Below the pieces are notes generated by a model. It did no database searches and was not told the DNA's origin. It was given only the letters and a program-made list of their open reading frames with translations. Positions 1 through 6,900 of a stretch of DNA of 8,067 nucleotides are shown piece by piece. Position 1 is the stretch's first letter; every line of letters starts with the position of its first letter. This DNA is from Deltaproteobacteria bacterium (GTDB lineage Bacteria; Desulfobacterota; Desulfobacteria; Desulfobacterales; B30-G6), in contig JAFDAT010000219.1 in assembly GCA_019313725.1 (NCBI GenBank), positions 1 to 8,067 on the forward strand, in the 5' to 3' direction. The position numbers and the translations under genes are program-made.

Positions 1-1591
1 CCGATTCCAGGGCTGAGATCAGAAAACCGAATTTTTCCTGATAGGTCTCCGGAGACAACCCCAGCGCATTGAACACCTGTTCCTGGACCTCCTTGCGGTG
101 GATACGAATGCTGCCGCCGCCGATCTCGAAACCGTTCAACACGAGATCGTAAGCCCTGGACCTGACAGCGATGGGATCTGATTCCAGCTTGTCGTAGTCC
201 TCCTCCAGCGGAGCGGTAAAGGGATGGTGGAGCGCCTGGTTCCGGTTTTCGGTCTCATCGTATTCCATCAGAGGGAAATGGGTCACCCAAACGAAATTGA
301 AAGCCTCCTTGTCGATGAGGCCCAGTTTGCTCCCGATATGGTTTCTGAGGTGCCCCAGGGCCTCATTGGTCACCTTGGGCTGGTCCGCAACAAAAAACAC
401 GAGGTCCCCGGGCTCCATATCCAGACGGGTTCTCATTTTTTCCTTCTCTTCATCGCTGAAGAATTTGGTGATGGGGGACTGCCATTCCTTTTCGCGAACC
501 TTGATCCAGGCCAGGCCTTTGGCCTTGTAGATGGCCACGAATTCGGTCAGGTCATCAATCTCCTTGCGTGAAAATTTGTTACAGCCCTTGGCGTTGAGCG
601 CCTTGACCATGCCGCCTTTTTTCACAACCGACGAAAAGACCTTGAATCCCGATTTTTCGACGATGTCTGATATGTCCTTGAGCTCGAGGCCGAAACGGGT
701 GTCCGGCTTGTCCAACCCATAGCGCCCCACGGCCTCTTCATAGGTCATCTGCGGAAAGGGCGACATCAATGACTTACCGAGCACATTCTTGAAAATCGAC
801 ATGATCAAGCCCTCGCCGAGATTCATGACATCCTCTTCTCCCACAAAGGACATCTCGATATCGATCTGGGTGAATTCGGGCTGTCGGTCTGCACGCAGAT
901 CTTCATCCCGGAAACAGCGCACGATCTGATAATACCGGTCGAAGCCCGATATCATGAGAAGCTGCTTAAATATCTGCGGCGACTGCGGCAGAGCGTAAAA
1001 CTGACCGGGATTCACCCGGCTGGGCACCAGGTAATCACGCGCTCCCTCCGGTGTACTGCGGGTCAGAAAAGGGGTTTCGATATCGATAAACCCGTTGTCA
1101 TTCAAATAGCGGCGCACGGCCTCACTGGTCTTGTGCCTCAGGATGATGCTCTTCTGCAGATGCGGGCGCCTCAGGTCCAGATGCCGATGCTGCAGCCGGA
1201 TGGTCTCGGACACTTCCACGGAGTCTTCAATCAGAAATGGCGGGGTAACCGCATGGTTCAATATTTTCAGCTCCGTTACCAGGACCTCGATGGCCCCGGT
1301 GACCAGGTTGGGGTTGATCATGCCGTCGGGCCTGCTTTCCACCTTGCCCCGGACCGCAATGACGAACTCGCTGCGCAGTACGTGCGCCTTGGTGTGGACG
1401 GCCGCATGCACTTCAGGGTTGAAGACAACCTGCGTAAGGCCGTTCCTGTCCCGCAGGTCGATGAATATGACGCCCCCGTGGTCGCGTCTGCGCTGCACCC
1501 AGCCCATGAGCACCACTTCCTTGCCAATGTCGTCCGCCCCAAGCTCACAACAGTGATGGGTCCTGCGCATATTTTCCAGATTATCTGACAA
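1..1591 (-). CDS. aspS: Aspartyl-tRNA synthetase (AspRS), C-terminus cut by window edge
   Basis: Cytoplasmic class IIb synthetase that charges tRNA-Asp. Reading the minus strand from 1591 gives 530 clean codons before the window edge; the family is about 590 residues, so roughly 60-70 residues including class II motif 3 lie outside. Visible landmarks: an N-terminal OB-fold anticodon-binding domain (WVQRRRDHGGVIF around residues 31-43), motif 1 region (ETPFLTRSTPEGARDYLVPS), the QSPQ loop, motif 2 (FRDEDLRADRQPEF, residues 227-240), a bacterial GAD-type insertion after it, and the GGGSIRIH stretch shortly before motif 3. I chose TTG at 1591 because AAAGGAG sits 8 bases upstream. An in-frame ATG at 1609 would add six residues but has no Shine-Dalgarno sequence and itself overlaps this AAAGGAG. 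His38 and Gly90 match the residues associated with non-discriminating AspRS (charging tRNA-Asn as well). It follows hisS in the same direction after a roughly 200-base gap and may be co-transcribed with it. Confidence 0.96.
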   Translation of the reverse strand, partial: MSDNLENMRRTHHCCELGADDIGKEVVLMGWVQRRRDHGGVIFIDLRDRNGLTQVVFNPEVHAAVHTKAHVLRSEFVIAVRGKVESRPDGMINPNLVTGAIEVLVTELKILNHAVTPPFLIEDSVEVSETIRLQHRHLDLRRPHLQKSIILRHKTSEAVRRYLNDNGFIDIETPFLTRSTPEGARDYLVPSRVNPGQFYALPQSPQIFKQLLMISGFDRYYQIVRCFRDEDLRADRQPEFTQIDIEMSFVGEEDVMNLGEGLIMSIFKNVLGKSLMSPFPQMTYEEAVGRYGLDKPDTRFGLELKDISDIVEKSGFKVFSSVVKKGGMVKALNAKGCNKFSRKEIDDLTEFVAIYKAKGLAWIKVREKEWQSPITKFFSDEEKEKMRTRLDMEPGDLVFFVADQPKVTNEALGHLRNHIGSKLGLIDKEAFNFVWVTHFPLMEYDETENRNQALHHPFTAPLEEDYDKLESDPIAVRSRAYDLVLNGFEIGGGSIRIHRKEVQEQVFNALGLSPETYQEKFGFLISALES

Positions 1592-1599
1592 TGGTTTGA

Positions 1600-1606
1600 C
1601 TCCTTT
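1600..1606 (-). promoter_or_regulatory. Shine-Dalgarno site deciding the aspS TTG start
   Basis: AAAGGAG on the minus strand, 8 bases before the TTG at 1591. The competing ATG at 1609-1607 lies immediately upstream of this site, so it cannot use it. This makes TTG the better-supported start. Confidence 0.7.
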
Positions 1607-1697
1607 CATTAGAAACAGACAGGTATTTTTCTATCCAGCATCAATACCCTCTATCTTGAGATAGAACATAAATCTGCACGTATTATTGTTTCTAATG
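1607..1697 (-). promoter_or_regulatory. Possible structured 5' leader of aspS
   Basis: The hisS-aspS gap contains nested inverted repeats. The outer arms are a perfect 11-bp pair: CATTAGAAACA (1697-1687) and TGTTTCTAATG (1617-1607). The 3' arm ends on the base before the Shine-Dalgarno sequence. Inside are two adjacent hairpins: TCTATCT/AGATAGA (1665-1650), and GGTATT/AATACC (1648-1643 with 1627-1622). The minus-strand segment TTCTATC (1666-1660) can pair instead with GATAGAA (1635-1629) in the loop of the second hairpin, giving a mutually exclusive alternative fold. These repeats are seen directly; the regulatory role is inference. No T-box or other known riboswitch motif was recognised. An 11-bp terminal inverted repeat could also mark a tiny mobile element, but I see no flanking target duplication. 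Confidence 0.4.
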
Positions 1698-1721
1698 TGT
1701 AAAAATAAATTTCCATGATTT

Positions 1722-1737
1722 GTACTTTGATAAGTAC
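1722..1737. repeat. Short hairpin between hisS and aspS
   Basis: Perfect 6-bp arms GTACTT and AAGTAC around a 4-base loop, 54 bases past the hisS stop codon in transcription order. There is no GC-rich stem and no clean U-run after it, so it is not a convincing intrinsic terminator. The surrounding 1698-1790 stretch is AT-rich, and I could not identify a good sigma-70 promoter for aspS in it. Confidence 0.35.
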
Positions 1738-1790
1738 TCTAACATTAAAATAAAAATCATGCTTCGTTATGGATGTTGCGCACTGAAAAG

Positions 1791-2993
1791 TTATTTTTTT
1801 ATTAATGGTTTGATATTTTTTACCAATTCGGCCAGCGGGACGCTCACCTGCTCCCTGGTGGTCATGTTACGCAGGATGGCCTGCCCTGTTGCCCGTTCAT
1901 CTTCACCAACAATCAGGGTGTACCTCGCGCCGCACCTGCCGGCACGTTTCATCTGGCTTTTCAGGCTGCGCCCCTCAAAATCCATGGATGCCTGAATGCC
2001 GTCGATCCCCAATGCGAGATCCGGCTTTTTGATATAGGCCTGCTTGTCAAGATCCACCACTTCGGCCAGGCGGTCGAACCCGATGGCAAAACCGGTGGCC
2101 GGCATGTCCGGGCCGCCCAGCATTTTAACCAGGCCGTCATATCTGCCGCCGCCGGCAACGGCACTTTGGGCGCCCAAAGATCGGGTCTGTATCTCGAAGG
2201 TCGTCCTGGTGTAGTAATCCAGGCCCCGGACCAGACGTTTGTCCACTATGAAAGGCACCTCCAGGGAGGCCAGAGACGCCTGAACCGTATTAAAATGCTG
2301 CGTACACGCCGGGCACAAATGATCGATGATGGATGGCGCCTTTTGCATGGCCTCCCGGCATCCCGGCACCTTACAGTCCAGAACACGCAGCGGGTTTCTG
2401 TCCTTGCGCCGGGCACAATCCGAGCAGAGAGCCTCCGTGCGCGATGCAATATACTCCTGGAGGGCGGTTTTGAAAACCGGGCGGCACTCAGGGCAGCCCA
2501 AAGAGTTGATGTGCGCCTCCACATCGCCGGCCGACAACCTCTCACACAGGGTTTTGAGCAGGAAAATCAGCTCCACATCCGCCAGCGGCGATGCCACCCC
2601 GAATATCTCGGCGTTAATCTGATAAAATTGCCGATAGCGTCCTTTCTGGGGCCGTTCGCGCCGGAACATGGGCCCGATGGTATAAAACTTCTGTACCGGG
2701 TCCTCCGCATACATTTTGTGCTGGATGTAGGATCTGCAGATGGATGCGGTGGCCTCCGGGCGCAGGGTAATCAGGTCCCCCTTGCGATCCGGAAAAGTGT
2801 ACATCTCTTTTTCGACGATGTCGGTGTCTTCGCCGATGCTCCTGGCAAAAAGTTCCGTACGTTCCATGATGGGAATGCGGATTTCCTTGAAGCCGAAATC
2901 CTCGAAAAGTCCCCGGGCAACAGACTCGATGTGCTGCCACACTTCGACTTCGCCCGGCAATATATCCTTAAACCCTCTGATTAGCTGTATCAT
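1791..2993 (-). CDS. hisS: Histidyl-tRNA synthetase (HisRS), short anticodon-binding domain
   Basis: Cytoplasmic class IIa synthetase that attaches histidine to tRNA-His. The 400-residue product begins with the usual RGFKDILP segment (residues 6-13) and has motif 2 (FYTIGPMFRRERPQKGRYRQ, 103-122). An insertion domain follows with four cysteine pairs (C167/C170, C190/C193, C207/C212, C227/C230), common in bacterial HisRS and possibly zinc-binding. Then come the HisA signature RGLDYYTRT (256-264), AGGGRYDGL (280-288) and motif 3 FAIGFDRL (302-309). The C-terminal anticodon domain keeps MDFEGRSLKSQMKRA, but residues 325-333 pass almost directly from PDL to GIQASMDFEG. The family normally has about 18-20 more residues here (first strand end plus helix), which explains the length below the usual 415-430. 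The ATG has AGGGA at 2999-3003, 5 bases upstream. It lies between the DUF498 gene and aspS, all on the minus strand. Confidence 0.97.
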   Translation of the reverse strand: MIQLIRGFKDILPGEVEVWQHIESVARGLFEDFGFKEIRIPIMERTELFARSIGEDTDIVEKEMYTFPDRKGDLITLRPEATASICRSYIQHKMYAEDPVQKFYTIGPMFRRERPQKGRYRQFYQINAEIFGVASPLADVELIFLLKTLCERLSAGDVEAHINSLGCPECRPVFKTALQEYIASRTEALCSDCARRKDRNPLRVLDCKVPGCREAMQKAPSIIDHLCPACTQHFNTVQASLASLEVPFIVDKRLVRGLDYYTRTTFEIQTRSLGAQSAVAGGGRYDGLVKMLGGPDMPATGFAIGFDRLAEVVDLDKQAYIKKPDLALGIDGIQASMDFEGRSLKSQMKRAGRCGARYTLIVGEDERATGQAILRNMTTREQVSVPLAELVKNIKPLIKK

Positions 2994-3049
2994 ATGTATC
3001 CCTGCATGAGCTCGTGAACGATTCCACGGTGTTTTTGTAAACTTTTTTG

Positions 3050-3076
3050 CTTATAATCTATTGGGCGTATAGTCAA
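3050..3076 (-). promoter_or_regulatory. hisS: Possible sigma-70 promoter for hisS
   Basis: On the minus strand, TTGACT (3076-3071) resembles a -35 box and TATAAG (3055-3050) a -10 box, each matching five of six consensus bases. The 15-base spacer is shorter than ideal. It lies about 57 bases before the hisS ATG in an AT-rich stretch, so hisS may be transcribed separately from the DUF498 gene. Confidence 0.4.
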
Positions 3077-3094
3077 TATAAATCATTGATTACG

Positions 3095-3116
3095 GTGCGG
3101 TTTGCCGATCCCGCAC
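3095..3116. repeat. Short GC-rich inverted repeat after the DUF498 gene
   Basis: GTGCGG and CCGCAC arms around a 10-base loop, about 50 bases past the DUF498 stop codon on the minus strand. It could slow or end transcription, but no U-run follows it, so an intrinsic terminator is not claimed. Confidence 0.25.
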
Positions 3117-3165
3117 GGATTGTGGCAGGGCGAGGATTCGCCGTTGATGGGTGGCTGCGGTTCTT

Positions 3166-3507
3166 TCAGCAGCTCAGGTGAAAACAGGCACCGACACCGC
3201 TTGACACGTACAGTTCATTGAACCAGTTGACGGCCTCGTCATTGGGACCGGCCATGAATTTGATGCCGCGTTCGGCAAGATAGCCTTTCAGCTGCATCTC
3301 GGGTTTCATCAATCCATTTACGCCCGTCCCGGCGATAATGACTTGCGGATCCTTTTCTATAAGGCCGGCGATGTCGCCTGCGGACAGCCCGTGTCCCCGG
3401 ACCCGCCACCACGCATCCTGGATACGCCCGTCCGGATAGATGATCAGGTCGGATGTGTACTTATTTCCGTCAATGACCATTGCTCCGAAAGAAAATGAAT
3501 CGATCAT
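3166..3507 (-). CDS. MTH938/DUF498-family protein, function unknown
   Basis: A complete 113-residue protein. Family resemblance is seen in the N-terminal SFGAMVIDGNKYTSDLIIYP, the tryptophan pair in DAWWRVRGH, the central VIIAGTGVNGLMKP and the ending GACFHLSC, which matches the typical C-terminal HLTC tail of this family (Mth938 fold, related to the mitochondrial complex I assembly factor NDUFAF3). The biochemical role in bacteria is not established and I do not assign one. There is no signal peptide or membrane segment, so it is probably cytoplasmic. The start is well supported: AAGGA lies at 3517-3521, 9 bases before the ATG. It is upstream of hisS and aspS on the same strand, but 172 bases separate it from hisS and hisS has its own possible promoter, so operon membership is uncertain. 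Confidence 0.85.
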   Translation of the reverse strand: MIDSFSFGAMVIDGNKYTSDLIIYPDGRIQDAWWRVRGHGLSAGDIAGLIEKDPQVIIAGTGVNGLMKPEMQLKGYLAERGIKFMAGPNDEAVNWFNELYVSSGVGACFHLSC

Positions 3508-3544
3508 GTTCTTGTATCCTTAACAGCCATTTTTTTCAAATCGC

Positions 3545-3573
3545 ATTATATTTGCAGAGGATCTTCGTCCTGA
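3545..3573 (-). promoter_or_regulatory. Probable promoter of the DUF498 gene
   Basis: A perfect TATAAT -10 box reads on the minus strand at 3550-3545, with a weak -35 (TCAGGA, 3573-3568) at 17-base spacing. Transcription would begin near 3538, giving a leader of about 30 bases that carries the AAGGA ribosome site. The poor -35 match suggests a weak or activator-dependent promoter. Confidence 0.45.
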
Positions 3574-3596
3574 ATTCTAAAAAATGAAGATCCTTT
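3556..3596. repeat. Inverted repeat overlapping the DUF498 promoter
   Basis: Arms AGAGGATCTTC (3556-3566) and GAAGATCCTTT (3586-3596): a perfect 9-bp core plus two outer pairs including one G-T wobble, with a 19-base spacer. One arm falls between the -10 and -35 boxes and the other just upstream; arm centres are 30 bp apart, about three helical turns. A dimeric regulator site is a reasonable inference. Read on the plus strand the second arm runs into TTTTCTT, like an intrinsic terminator, but no plus-strand gene precedes it. Confidence 0.4.
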
Positions 3597-3875
3597 TCTT
3601 ATCCGGTTCAGCCGCTTTGGCGTTTAACTACTGCTTTCGAGCACCTCTATTACCCATAGCACTGCAGTTGCAATTGTTCAACACCCGGGAACTACCGATC
3701 CCAGCCAACACTATACCTAAATATTTACCGTATTAAATGGCGGTTTTTGTAGGATTGTATTTTTCCCGTCCTTTGGCATCATAACGATGGTCCATCGCCT
3801 ATCGCAACAAAAAGAAACCAGGAACGAGATTATGAGAAGTTGCATTGTCACTCTTTATATTAATGATCTTTTCTA
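3597..3875. other. AT-rich intergenic stretch, no gene recognised
   Basis: About 280 bases between the divergent DUF498 and NHL/YD genes. I see no convincing reading frame, tRNA, known riboswitch or mobile element. A 13-base odd-centred palindrome, CGATGGTCCATCG (3785-3797), could be an operator half-pair but is short. Candidate promoter boxes for the plus-strand gene (TTGTCA at 3845-3850, TACAAT at 3874-3879) are 23 bases apart, too far for a standard sigma-70 promoter, so no promoter is called. Confidence 0.4.
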
Positions 3876-3923
3876 CAATATAAATTTACCCCGCATTACC
3901 TATAGCGGGGTGGATTTATATTG
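3876..3923 (+). promoter_or_regulatory. 19-bp hairpin touching the NHL/YD gene ribosome site
   Basis: The 5' arm CAATATAAATTTACCCCGC (3876-3894) and 3' arm GCGGGGTGGATTTATATTG (3905-3923) pair along all 19 positions in RNA, with two U-G wobbles and a 10-base loop ATTACCTATA. The stem ends on the base before the Shine-Dalgarno sequence. It is AT-rich at its base and GC-rich at its tip. No U-run follows, so it is not a normal terminator. A role in translation control, mRNA stability or protein binding is inference. Confidence 0.55.
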
Positions 3924-3931
3924 AAAGGAGG
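3924..3931 (+). promoter_or_regulatory. Shine-Dalgarno site of the NHL/YD gene
   Basis: AAAGGAGG, a near-complete anti-16S complement, 5 bases before the ATG at 3937. It fixes the start codon and lies flush against the preceding hairpin. Confidence 0.85.
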
Positions 3932-3936
3932 AAGGA

Positions 3937-6900
3937 ATGAAAAACACCATCATTATTTTTGCCCTGCTTTTAGCCATCATCGGTTCAAGCGATGTAGTTT
4001 TCGGCGTCGAAACCACACTGTTCGGGCCAAAGCAATATATACGGGTTTCGGGTTCACCGGACAGTTACACCGGTACATTCAAGGCAATTCCAGGCATAGG
4101 CACCATTACCGTCCGTAATGGAAGAAGTGACGGTGAAAAACGGGTTGAAGACAGCGTCAGCAGCGCTTCGATCAAAGTCAATGGGACTGAAGTGTTCGGG
4201 CCATCAGATTTTAACAAAAACACGTATCTCCTCAGTTCGATCCTGGAACTATACCGTGAGAATACCCTGTCCGTAACGCTTGCCAGCGCCCTGGACAGCT
4301 ACATTACCATTGAAATCACCGAAGACCTGTCACCGCCCGCGGTCAGCCTGTCCGCGGATCCCGAAACAACAATTGCCGGGCGGGGAATCATTCTCCAGTG
4401 GGATTCAGAAGAAGCCGATACTGTTATTATTGAACCGGATGTCGGCCTGGTGGAAGCCCATGGTTATACAACAGTGTTTCCCGTCGAAGACACAACCTAC
4501 ACCATCACGGCTATCGGGCTGGGCGGTACAACCGCACAAAGTGTGGATGTCGAGGTCACCTCAGTTTCAGGGCCGACGGTCAGCATGCGCATAGAGCCGT
4601 CGGTCATAGAACCGGGTGAACCCGCCATCCTGAAATGGAGTTCGACCGGGGCCGAAAATCTCAGTATTGACAACGCCATCGGCGATGTCCTGCCGGAAGG
4701 ATCGATCACCGTTTACCCGGAGCACTCAACCGTTTACCGCCTTACGGCAAGCGGCTCATCAGGATCTTCAGGCGCTCAGGCCCGCATCATGGTTGCTGCA
4801 ATACCGGAGCCGCAACCCGAAGGATCTTTTGGAAAACAATACCAGGATATGGTTCCTGTGGACGCCACCCTTCCAGCGTATAACCCCGAACAATTTTCGG
4901 TGATTACCGGAATCGTGCAGGATGTCGCAGAGAATCCCCTTGAAGATGTCACCGTAACCATTCTGGATCACCCCCAATACGGAACCGCCTATACTGACCC
5001 GAATGGCCGTTATTCAATTCCGGTGGAAGGCGGCGGAAATATCACCATAGTACTGAGAAAACAGGACTATATCGAAGCCCAGCGCCGCATGCCCGTTCCC
5101 TGGAACGATGTGGCTGTGGTTGGGGGGGTCAGTATGATCAAAGCTGACCCAGCTTATACAGTAGTAAAATTCGATGGAAACCCGCATACCATTCTCCGCC
5201 ATCAAAGTTCACGAATTTCGGACCATTCGGGAACACGTGCCTGTACCCTGATCATGATGGGGGATAACCGTGCATTCTCCGTTGACAGTCATGGCAACGA
5301 TGTCCAGGAGCTTGGCACAATTACAGTCAGAGCCACGGAGTACACAACCCTGAAATCAATGCCCGCCGAACTGCCCCCCAACTCTGCTTACACTTATTGT
5401 GCAGAATTTTCGGTGGACGGCGCCCGGAATGTCCGCTTCGAAAAACCGGTCATAACCTGGGTGGACAATTTCCTGGGATTCGATGTGGGTGAAATTATCC
5501 CTGCCGGGTTCTACAACCGGGACAGGGGCGTGTGGATACCGGCCGACAACGGTATCGTCGTCATGCTGCTGGACACTAACGGAGATGGAATTACGGACGC
5601 CCTGGATGCCGATGGCGATGGACAGGCTGATGATCTGAACCGCGACGGCTTGCTCGCTGATGAAATTGCCGGCCTCCAAGATGCCGAACAATACCTGCCC
5701 GGTTCAACTTTCTGGCGTATGTCTCTGACCCATTTTTCCCCGGGAGATTTCAACCTGCCCGCCGGAACACCGCGCGACGCTGAACGCCCCAACGCCTCCA
5801 GCATTATGACGGCAGACCGCCAGCTTCCCGGCGCCGAGGACTGCAAACGATCCAGCGGTTCATTTGTCGAAGAACGCAGCCGCATCATTCACGAGGATAT
5901 CCCTGTGCCGGGCACAGGCCTGAAGCTCTACTACACGAGCAACCGGGTAAACGGCTACAAGACGATGGTTTCAGTTCCGGCCAGTGGTGCGACCGTCCCG
6001 CAAAGCCTCAAACAGATTGTCGTAAGCCTGAATATAGCCGGAAACCATCAAACAAGGGAGTTTGATCCGGGTCCTGAATTAAGTGCCGAGTTCTACTGGG
6101 ACGGAACCGACTATCTGGGCCAGGCATTGTCCACCCCGGTGATAGCCCATGCCAGAGTGGGATTCGTTTATGATGCAGTCTACTACCGCGCCGGCCTTTT
6201 CGACCGGGCCTTTGCCCAGCCGGGCATTGAAGCCACCGAAATCTCCGCCCGCCAGGAAATTGTTCTGTGGAAACAAAGCGAGATTATCGTCCATCCACCC
6301 CGCAGCAAAACGTCTAACGATTTTGCCGAGGGCTGGTCCCTGTCGATTCACCACCACCTGAACCTACAGGACACGTCGATACTGCACAAGGGTGACGGGA
6401 CAACAACTGCAAACAATATTCGCACCGTCAGCAGGATCACGGGTCTGGGATGGGGAGGATACAACGGAACCAACAAATCCGCCCTGGATGCCGCCATCAA
6501 GTACCCCTATGACGTTACCGTAGACCGCGAAGGCAATGTCTACTTTGCCGACAGCTGGAATGTCCGCATACGCAAAGTGGACACCAACGGCATGATCACC
6601 GATATTGCCGGTGATGGTATGTGGGGCTTCGATGGCGACGGAGGCCCCGCCGAGAATGCCTCCTTCCAGAAAATTTATGGTGTTGCCGTAAACGATGCCG
6701 GCGAAATATATATCGCCGACACCGGGAACTTCAGAATCCGAAAAATAGATCAGGAGGGCATCATATCGACCATCGCCGGAACAGGTGAATCCGGATACAG
6801 CGGCGACAACGGACCGGCAACCCTGGCCAGGCTTTATCAGCCGTATGACATTGCCCTGGACGGTGGGGGGAATCTGTATATTGCCGATACGTTCAACCAC

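Noticed and set aside
224..1588. Several plus-strand open frames opposite aspS
   Set aside because: They are shadows of aspS, whose minus-strand frame is continuous and full of conserved motifs.
1607..1697. Miniature transposable element with 11-bp terminal inverted repeats
   Set aside because: No flanking target-site duplication is visible, and the internal hairpins with the adjacent ribosome site fit a leader better. A genome search for further copies would settle it.
2166..2984. A 272-codon plus-strand open frame opposite hisS
   Set aside because: It is the complement of a strongly conserved synthetase gene and its translation shows no recognisable family or domain; codon structure belongs to hisS.
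3085..3215. A minus-strand frame overlapping the DUF498 end, with cysteines in CHNPCGIGKP
   Set aside because: It looks like a zinc-ribbon fragment but is only about 43 codons, has no usable start, and the DUF498 gene already ends with its canonical tail, so a frameshift is unlikely.
3586..3600. Plus-strand intrinsic terminator (stem followed by TTTTCTT)
   Set aside because: No plus-strand gene ends upstream; the stem overlaps the minus-strand promoter and is better explained as an operator-like repeat.
3597..3875. Possible c-di-GMP or other known riboswitch in the intergenic region (for example GCCAAAGCGGC on the minus strand)
   Set aside because: The surrounding conserved stems and loops of GEMM or other classes could not be found.
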